Positions 1-6,208 of a stretch of 9,492 bases of DNA are shown piece after piece; the first letter of the stretch is position 1, and each line of letters begins with the position of its first letter. Position numbers and translations under genes: made by a program. The DNA is taken from the NCBI GenBank assembly GCA_002694245.1, contig NZLM01000054.1:30035-39526 (forward strand). Direction: 5' to 3'. The DNA is from Methanobacteriota archaeon (lineage in GTDB: Archaea; Thermoplasmatota; Poseidoniia; Poseidoniales; Poseidoniaceae). The notes beneath the pieces are model-generated. The model saw nothing but the letters and a program-made list of their open reading frames with translations. It did not search any database and had not been told where the DNA came from.

Positions 1-3000
1 GGAATATACTGGGCTTCTGCAATGTGTGTACCAGCCCTAAATCCAGAAGATAGTGCAATAGTTGCAGTCCAAGATCCATTTGCTAGTATCTGCCCATTGG
101 TAAGAGTAAACCCAGTGGCATTTCCATCTAAAGTAAACAGAACATTAGCTGTTAAAGGATCACCATTTCTCAACTGTAATGCGCTACCATTATCGCTCTC
201 AATAGTACCTGTGATGTCGAAGGATTCTCCAGCTACGGGGTTTGCGATTATTGGATCAACAACCATGATTGTAATTGACCTAATCGTTATACTGGATAAG
301 TTTCTTTGTGTTGGTAATAAGTCAAAACTACCATTGTAATACATTGAAATCGTTATGAGTCCGAGTGGTTGATCAAATGGAACCGTGTAGACAAACTCAG
401 TTCTTCCTTGAGCATCTGTGGTATTAGACGGTAGCCATGTTTCATCAAACTGTACGTCTATTGTGTATCCACCCAAAGGCTGGAACATATCGGATGACTC
501 GACCATCTGTACAGACATGTTTACGTCTTGTCCTCTATTTACAATACGAGGGTTAAGAGGTTGTACATTTTCGAATAAAGTCACACCTTTTACAAGTATG
601 GAATGGTTACTAGAATCCGTTAGATAGAATGGTGAAGAATCTTCTACAACCGAGATAATCAATTCTCTTGGACCTCTCTTTGTACCATTACTCAACACAT
701 CTGTTGGAACTGAATAATTGAACGTACCGTTGATGGCTGTGTATACGCCGTTGATGAGTTTCTCCTCGGGGTTGTCTAACCAGAATATTTCGAGAGCTAC
801 TGCTGTCGTCAAGTTTCTACTTGCGTTATCGCCATCCTCTACTTGACCTGCAACCTGGAAATTTACTCCTGCTGTTATTGTCGAGGGTATGGAATCTATT
901 CTGATGTTGGAAGGAACTTGCACTGTTACATTGACATCTGTGTAATTCCCGTAATGTCTAGTAGCACCAGCTACCTTTGGACTTGTGATATCATCTTGAA
1001 CTAGCATTCGCAACACATACTGACCAGGATCTACACCTGTAACCTGCCATGTGAATGTTGTATTACCATCGGCTCCGCTAATCGAGCTTCCTATGGTGAT
1101 ATTTGACCCACCATAGTCAAGGATGTAATCAACTTGGGCTCCTGATACGTTGGAGTTATCCGCAACATCAGTCACTCTTACTGTAAAGTCAACACTGCTA
1201 TTCATCACAGCAACAACATCTGAACCAGGTGGTGCCGTAAGTACAACTTCAGACTCGATTCCCCATGTGTCTGAAGGTATGGTTGGAAGTGCAGGCGGAA
1301 CTGCATTGTCAACCCACATGTAGTATGCTCCACCGGGCTGTGATGGAGAATCAAAGTCGGTTATCACCTCAACATCATACACGCCTGAAGGAGCGCTGCG
1401 TGGTGCTGTTATGGTAAAGTTGTATGAACCAGTTGTATTGTTTAGCATACCATTAGACAAATCGAAGAAGCCAACATCTGATACTAGTTGAGCTAGAATT
1501 ATAGAATCATTTCCTAGCACTGCAGTGCCATGAACTGAATCTGTTATGTCCCCATAGATGTATGTTGTATTTCCGAGATAGGTCCAATCATCTGCTATTG
1601 ATACAGTTATGTCAACAGTACCCATTATTCTCATCAAAGTGCTATTGCTTGAAGGTAGGTAGAACTGGTTTCCTGCAAATGACATATCAAATACATAATC
1701 ACCAGCAAACATGTTTGCATCTGTCACAAAGGATGGTGATATTGTACTTGAATCAGGATCTGTTGAGGTGTTAACCAAAGTCCCATTTAATTCAAAGCTG
1801 AATGTGCCAGTCAAATTCAACTCAAATTGACCACCGAGGTGATCAAACACCTGAACGATAATCGCTACATCATTTCCTCTCAACTGAGGATTTGCCTGTA
1901 GCTCAAAGAACAAGATACCCTGTAAGAACCACGGGCTTCCCGAAGTATTCAACGAATCAGTGGCATCTAAATCATCAGGATAAAATATCAATTCTAACTC
2001 TACCTCTCCGGCTTTGACCGTTGTGTTTGCGACATCAAGTATGTGAGTAATGGAGAAAGAACCGTTTACTGTTTTGTTGAAGAGCTCAACAAATGTTCCA
2101 CCACCATTTAATTCTCTCATACCAAATGATAGGTTTCCTGCAAGTGCAGTTGGAGAGACTCCGAAAGATTGAGCTGTCCCATTGATGTAAACCAATTCGT
2201 CTATCTGTAGAATAGAATTGTTTGACCCTGGTCCCTCAATTGTTGCTGTTAGATTAGGTGCATCCCTTACATCAATGGTTATTGAGTGAGATGTAGGCCG
2301 AAGATGGAACTGTGGCCCACCAAATGCCTGAGAGGTGTCTTGCCAGCCACTGAACCCTAACGTTGCAGATATGTTTGTTTTAGTTTCTAATTCATCAAGT
2401 GTTACATTAATTCCCCAAACACCGTTTGCACCTACTGGTCCAGATAGATTAGTCAATCCGTTGACTGATGAAGTAAATTCCAACCATACTGAAAGATTCT
2501 GTAACTGATCAGTTCCAGAGGTTTCGTTGTTCTCAAATGTTAGTTGTCCAGAAAGCAGTGTAGTTGCCCCCGCACCCAAAACAGGTTGATCTATAATCGC
2601 AGGTTCAAGATGCGCAATCACTGAGTCATCTGTAATGTTTACGAACACACCTGTGTCAAGCCCGTCATTAGACACATAACCGCTTTGTAAAGTCTCTATG
2701 ACAATACTTGCAAATCCAGGGGCAACCGGTGATTCAAGCGTACCGTTCATTACGAAATTACCGTTTGAATCTGTTGTTATGGTACCGAATAGATTATCGA
2801 AATTTGCTGCAGAACCTGGCACCCTTTCGACATCTGATGGAGATACGACATATCCCTTGATCGTCAAATCAGGAATTGCAGTCGTATTCTCCACATATTG
2901 TATAGTACCGCTTACAACGATTTCAGATGAACCATCGCGGTCATATACCGTTGGACTCCATGTAAGGTTGGTAACCTCGATCTCCTCTGGATCTGGGCAT

Positions 3001-6000
3001 GCATGGAATGGAATCCATCCTAAGTCGTCTCCACCAGCTCCTGGAGACAATTCTAGTCGAACTTCTCCCCATTGAGCTAGATTTGCACCGTATACCTCGT
3101 AGCCATTACCTGTCCATGAACCACCTTTGTATCCAGTTACAAACCTTGCAGGTAAACCTGCTAATCTTGCCATTGTAACAAACACGGTTGTAAACTCAGA
3201 GCAAGTTCCTTCTTTAGCACGATTTAGTAATTCGTAAGTTAAGTCTGCTTCAGGCGCAGATCCGCTTCCGTTGTAATTTCTCTTGAATTCAAAAGTAGCA
3301 TTTCCTTCTCTCAGGAATGTAGCGATTGCATCAGCGGTAGAGTAGGCATCAGTGGCGCCTGCATTGCTTACGACATCATCGGTAACATTCTTGACGAATG
3401 ATTCTGGTAAAGACAAGTTCGTAAACACCTCAGGAACGATTTTTTCGTACGATGAGTTTGTTCCTGCAATTGTGTTTGCAGCAAGTGTTGACCAATCAAA
3501 CCAATATTCGTACTCTTCAACCCAAACTGCATCCAAAAGGCCTGCAGATATCTCGTAGGCGTGTGTATCATTTGTTCTAGTCATCTCAAGTGATGCATCT
3601 GACCAGAATGTTATGTTGTACTGATATGCTGGCATTGGTACAAACCCGGACATCATAGGATTAGGGAAAGCCAAGTTCCATGAAACCGTATCATTTGCGT
3701 AATTTGATGATGCTAGATGTGTATCATTGTTGTATGGTATAACCAAATCCTGCGCAGGGTGTGAACCTGTTTCAATCCCATATGCAGCTCCGGTGTAGAA
3801 ATCATAGGTTTGGATTCTCCATAGATGCTCTCTATTCAGGTCTACAACGCCACTAGTGTTGTTTGCCCAAAATATAACCTCATTCTGAACTATGTCGTCA
3901 GAAGGATCCCAAGGGTCAAATGGAGCACCTTGACAATTCGTAAACCAGAATTGTTGGGGACATTCGTCACCATCCCACATTCCTCCGCCATCTGTATCCG
4001 GATTTCTCCAGTCTGTGCCAGTTTGATTTTCTACAGCGTCCGGTATTCTGTCACCGTCGAAGTCATCCGGGAAGATATCATCTGTCGGGTTATCCTCTGG
4101 ATTGGTTGAATCAAAGTATTCCTGTTTGTCATTTACTCCACCAGAGTCTGTATCTTCATTATTCTCATCAGTAGTCCAGTTATCAAAACTGCCGTTTGTA
4201 ATTCCAATCCATGAGTTTGGACAGCCTGTTGAAATCTCGAAGTAGTTGTTCAGTCCATCTCCATCGTCATCCAAACTGTTGTCACATGGCTCAAGTGGGT
4301 CGGTACCTACCGTAACCTCGTCGAAATCATTTACTCCATCACCGTCTGAATCAGATAAAGTTGGATTTGAGAAATATCCAAACACACCTAAAGTCTCCTC
4401 CCAGTCTGCAAGTCCATCTCCATCTGAATCTGAATAATCGTCATCACAGTATGCTGGATAAGAGCCAGTAACTAGATCGTGACACCAACTATTATTCCAA
4501 CTTTCAACCGATGTAGTACCAGCTGGCGGAGATACAAATACGCCTTGCAGAACGTTGTTGATTGTTTGAGCATATGCAAATTGTGTGTAGGTTCCTGAAC
4601 TATTGTAGTAAGCAATTCCTCCGGATGGGGCGAAACCTGATCCATCTGAGACATCTAATTGGCTCGTTCCTGAATTGTATGGGTTAGCAGGCAAAGTTGT
4701 GGTAAAAGCAATCAGTGAATCACAGGGGTCTGTTCCGTGTGTAATATTTGATTCATCACCGTCATTTACCCCTCCAAAGTCAGTATCTGCAACGTTCCAT
4801 AGAGTGCAAGACAGGTTTTCTTGCCAGTTTTCAAGGCCGTCATTATCAAAGTCGCCAGAGTCTTCTCTTCGAGTAGGATCAGTTTCATTGGCATCAACAA
4901 CTCCGTTTCCATTGAGATCTTCGTCACCGTCATCGAAAGCATCGCCATCGGTGTTGTTATTTCTTGGGTCACTTGCTTGTGGTGGTGAACCATACTGACC
5001 ATTGATTTCTACTCCATCGTTTATCCCATCAGCATCTGTATCGGAGTTAGTTGGATCTGTTAGAAGGGTCAGTGCCTCGTAAGAGTCGTTCAACCCATCG
5101 TTATCAGTGTCAGAATCTCGCGGATTAGTTGTTGTAATCCCGTCTGTTTCGGCAGTTAAAGTTGCACAACCACCTGGACCGATTCCTTGGTGTGGAGAAC
5201 ATGGACTCGTGGTTTCAGTGTACGATCCATCAGGTCCAGGTCTGTAGCACGGCTGACCACCGCAAGTAGAGGTCCATGAAGGATTGACATACTCGTAGAT
5301 ATTGATCAATCCATCACCATCTGGGTCGCCATTAGCTCCATCAGCGTTGGAGGCAGATGTCGCATTTAGTCCGTTAGAAGCTTCCCAACCATCCGGCATT
5401 CCATCTCCGTCAGTATCCCAACCATTGGGATCTTCATCGAAGAATCCATCCCCATCATCATCATTTGTGGCGCAGTCTGCATCGCCATCAAAGTCATTAT
5501 CGTTTGAATCAACCATCCCATCCTTGTCATTATCAAATCCATCTGTACAGATGTTTCCAACAGGGTCTTCATCACACAGAATGGTGTTTCCTGTGCCATC
5601 AGAGCCTGCATCACCACAGTTAAGTTGGTTGTACTGCATTGCATTTTCTTCATCCCAGTTGTTAACAGGCACGGTGCCATTCCACCAAACACCATTGTCA
5701 AGTTCTGATGTTGTTGATGATAAATCCCAATTCGATGGTTGAAGATAATTGTACTCCTGTAGGTTGGAGAAACCATCGCCATCTGGGTCTCCGATAGCAC
5801 CGTCATCATTAGTTGCGGATAAAGGATCTAGACCATACTGCCATTCCCAACCGTCTGGTAGCTGATCGTTATCCGAATCCCAATCATTTGGTTGTGTATT
5901 AATCAAATATTCGAGGCCATAGGTCAGACCATCTCCATCTTGGTCTGTTGATGCCAATGCTGCGTAGGATACGAATTCCATTGATGCAACTGTTGATAGA

Positions 6001-6158
6001 ACCATTAACAGCGCTAAGCTAACTGATTTTACCTTGTGTTGGTCTAGTTTTCTTACTAGTTCTGGTCGCGCTGACGAGTGGATGGAGGACATACGCACGG
6101 CTAACACCATCCCCACGGTTTTACCAAAGGCACTTAAGGGAAATGGAACATTGTTCAT
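1..6158 (-). CDS. Giant secreted surface protein: TSP3-like repeats, transglutaminase-like domain and Ig-like repeats (3' end outside window)
   Basis: I read this frame codon by codon across the interval and found no stop, so at least 2052 residues are present and the gene continues past the left edge. ATG at 6156-6158 is the outermost in-frame start, with an in-frame TGA four codons upstream; ATG codons 17 (6110) and 23 (6092) are alternatives. Residues ~43-69 form a hydrophobic signal segment ending in an AALAS-type cleavage site. Residues 72-752 carry about a dozen D-x-D-x-D-G calcium-binding repeats. W780-R781 and the following TYDFYTG resemble the region that precedes transglutaminase cores in TgpA-like proteins. 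Residues ~930-1057 are the transglutaminase-like core (EGTCSEF, RLAGLPARFVTGY, GWIPF). From ~1060 on there are repeated beta-sandwich units dense in N-x-S/T. The likely role is a cell-surface or adhesion protein stabilised by calcium and glycans. It lies 50 bases downstream of another surface-protein gene. Any C-terminal anchor is off-window. The architecture is clear; the function is inferred. Confidence 0.9.
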   Translation of the reverse strand, partial: MNNVPFPLSAFGKTVGMVLAVRMSSIHSSARPELVRKLDQHKVKSVSLALLMVLSTVASMEFVSYAALASTDQDGDGLTYGLEYLINTQPNDWDSDNDQLPDGWEWQYGLDPLSATNDDGAIGDPDGDGFSNLQEYNYLQPSNWDLSSTTSELDNGVWWNGTVPVNNWDEENAMQYNQLNCGDAGSDGTGNTILCDEDPVGNICTDGFDNDKDGMVDSNDNDFDGDADCATNDDDGDGFFDEDPNGWDTDGDGMPDGWEASNGLNATSASNADGANGDPDGDGLINIYEYVNPSWTSTCGGQPCYRPGPDGSYTETTSPCSPHQGIGPGGCATLTAETDGITTTNPRDSDTDNDGLNDSYEALTLLTDPTNSDTDADGINDGVEINGQYGSPPQASDPRNNNTDGDAFDDGDEDLNGNGVVDANETDPTRREDSGDFDNDGLENWQENLSCTLWNVADTDFGGVNDGDESNITHGTDPCDSLIAFTTTLPANPYNSGTSQLDVSDGSGFAPSGGIAYYNSSGTYTQFAYAQTINNVLQGVFVSPPAGTTSVESWNNSWCHDLVTGSYPAYCDDDYSDSDGDGLADWEETLGVFGYFSNPTLSDSDGDGVNDFDEVTVGTDPLEPCDNSLDDDGDGLNNYFEISTGCPNSWIGITNGSFDNWTTDENNEDTDSGGVNDKQEYFDSTNPEDNPTDDIFPDDFDGDRIPDAVENQTGTDWRNPDTDGGGMWDGDECPQQFWFTNCQGAPFDPWDPSDDIVQNEVIFWANNTSGVVDLNREHLWRIQTYDFYTGAAYGIETGSHPAQDLVIPYNNDTHLASSNYANDTVSWNLAFPNPMMSGFVPMPAYQYNITFWSDASLEMTRTNDTHAYEISAGLLDAVWVEEYEYWFDWSTLAANTIAGTNSSYEKIVPEVFTNLSLPESFVKNVTDDVVSNAGATDAYSTADAIATFLREGNATFEFKRNYNGSGSAPEADLTYELLNRAKEGTCSEFTTVFVTMARLAGLPARFVTGYKGGSWTGNGYEVYGANLAQWGEVRLELSPGAGGDDLGWIPFHACPDPEEIEVTNLTWSPTVYDRDGSSEIVVSGTIQYVENTTAIPDLTIKGYVVSPSDVERVPGSAANFDNLFGTITTDSNGNFVMNGTLESPVAPGFASIVIETLQSGYVSNDGLDTGVFVNITDDSVIAHLEPAIIDQPVLGAGATTLLSGQLTFENNETSGTDQLQNLSVWLEFTSSVNGLTNLSGPVGANGVWGINVTLDELETKTNISATLGFSGWQDTSQAFGGPQFHLRPTSHSITIDVRDAPNLTATIEGPGSNNSILQIDELVYINGTAQSFGVSPTALAGNLSFGMRELNGGGTFVELFNKTVNGSFSITHILDVANTTVKAGEVELELIFYPDDLDATDSLNTSGSPWFLQGILFFELQANPQLRGNDVAIIVQVFDHLGGQFELNLTGTFSFELNGTLVNTSTDPDSSTISPSFVTDANMFAGDYVFDMSFAGNQFYLPSSNSTLMRIMGTVDITVSIADDWTYLGNTTYIYGDITDSVHGTAVLGNDSIILAQLVSDVGFFDLSNGMLNNTTGSYNFTITAPRSAPSGVYDVEVITDFDSPSQPGGAYYMWVDNAVPPALPTIPSDTWGIESEVVLTAPPGSDVVAVMNSSVDFTVRVTDVADNSNVSGAQVDYILDYGGSNITIGSSISGADGNTTFTWQVTGVDPGQYVLRMLVQDDITSPKVAGATRHYGNYTDVNVTVQVPSNIRIDSIPSTITAGVNFQVAGQVEDGDNASRNLTTAVALEIFWLDNPEEKLINGVYTAINGTFNYSVPTDVLSNGTKRGPRELIISVVEDSSPFYLTDSSNHSILVKGVTLFENVQPLNPRIVNRGQDVNMSVQMVESSDMFQPLGGYTIDVQFDETWLPSNTTDAQGRTEFVYTVPFDQPLGLITISMYYNGSFDLLPTQRNLSSITIRSITIMVVDPIIANPVAGESFDITGTIESDNGSALQLRNGDPLTANVLFTLDGNATGFTLTNGQILANGSWTATIALSSGFRAGTHIAEAQYI
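3..2978 (-). other. Ig-like / beta-sandwich repeat region rich in N-glycosylation sequons (residues ~1061-2052)
   Basis: After the transglutaminase-like core the protein becomes a long series of roughly 80-110 residue units. They have alternating hydrophobic strands, Gly/Asn/Asp turns and recurring phrases such as NGTFSFELNGT, DAQGRTEFVYTV and NGTFNYSVP. This is the pattern of Ig-like, bacterial Big-type or macroglobulin-like extracellular modules. I count about 45 N-x-S/T sequons in this region. No cysteine was read after the transglutaminase-like core, so the fold would not depend on disulfides. The region probably acts as a stalk or spacer exposed on the cell surface. Exact family membership needs profile comparison. 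The sequence continues beyond the left edge of the window. Confidence 0.72.
2979..3842 (-). other. Transglutaminase-like module with conserved Cys but atypical His and Asp positions (residues ~773-1060)
   Basis: The N-terminal part (HLWRIQTYDFYTG, W780) resembles the segment preceding the core in TgpA/DUF3488-type transglutaminase-like proteins. The core follows: a helical lead-in with DAIATFLREG, then EGTCSEF with the nucleophile position at C986, then RLAGLPARFVTGYKGG, AQWGEVRLE and GWIPFHACPDP. In canonical members the strand before W1030 reads HAW and the final motif reads GW-x-P-x-D-P. Here residue 1028 is Ala and residue 1052 is His, and no other histidine occurs between C986 and H1052. 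The fold assignment is strong; catalysis of peptide or amide chemistry is doubtful. It may be a structural or Cys-only derivative. Confidence 0.8.
3903..5945 (-). repeat. Thrombospondin type 3-like Asp-rich calcium-binding repeats (residues ~72-752 of the giant protein)
   Basis: About a dozen D-x-[DN]-x-D-G motifs recur here (for example DQDGDG, DPDGDG, DTDGDG, DSDGDG, DTDADG), usually followed by x-x-[DN]-x-x-E as in thrombospondin type 3 and EF-hand-like loops. This pattern is known to bind calcium and stiffen secreted proteins. Several units have the form PDGWE-x3-GL followed by GDPDGDG and an EY. At the DNA level this produces runs of GATGGAGATGG-like sequence that look like tandem repeats but arise from protein repetition. 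One stretch (residues ~482-571) lacks the motif and interrupts the array. Confidence 0.88.
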
Positions 6159-6159
6159 A

Positions 6160-6169
6160 CAAAATACTC
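6160..6169 (-). promoter_or_regulatory. Possible TATA-like box for the giant gene
   Basis: GAGTATTTTG lies directly after the hairpin on the minus strand. If it acts as a TATA box, transcription would begin near 6135-6142 and translation would start at codon 17 or 23 rather than at the outermost ATG. The arrangement of hairpin, AT box and start ~55-70 bases later mirrors the region upstream of the 965-residue protein. An alternative box is the AT-rich stretch 6191-6208, which would serve the outermost ATG with a short leader. The evidence is weak and positional only. Confidence 0.25.
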
Positions 6170-6195
6170 AAAATCTCCCCTACGGGGAGAATTTT
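6170..6195 (-). terminator. Post-stop hairpin with GTA loop, followed by a T-rich tract
   Basis: On the minus strand a perfect 7-bp stem TCTCCCC-GTA-GGGGAGA (6190-6174) begins 18 bases after the TGA stop of the 965-residue protein. AAAA/TTTT pairing can extend it across a single bulged base. TTTTGAGTATTTTG follows immediately. This resembles an intrinsic terminator or a 3'-UTR stability element. It falls between two same-strand genes only 50 bases apart, so it could separate or attenuate their transcription. A hairpin with the same CCC-GTA-GGG core occurs at 9172-9186. In archaea, T-tracts alone often terminate transcription, so the hairpin may have another role. Confidence 0.6.
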
Positions 6196-6208
6196 AATTT
6201 TGTAATAA

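Noticed and set aside
3903..5945. Apparent tandem DNA repeats (CCATCTCCATC-like) suggesting a microsatellite or CRISPR
   Set aside because: The periodicity follows D-x-D-x-D-G codons, spacing is irregular, and there are no identical 20-40 base repeats with unique spacers.
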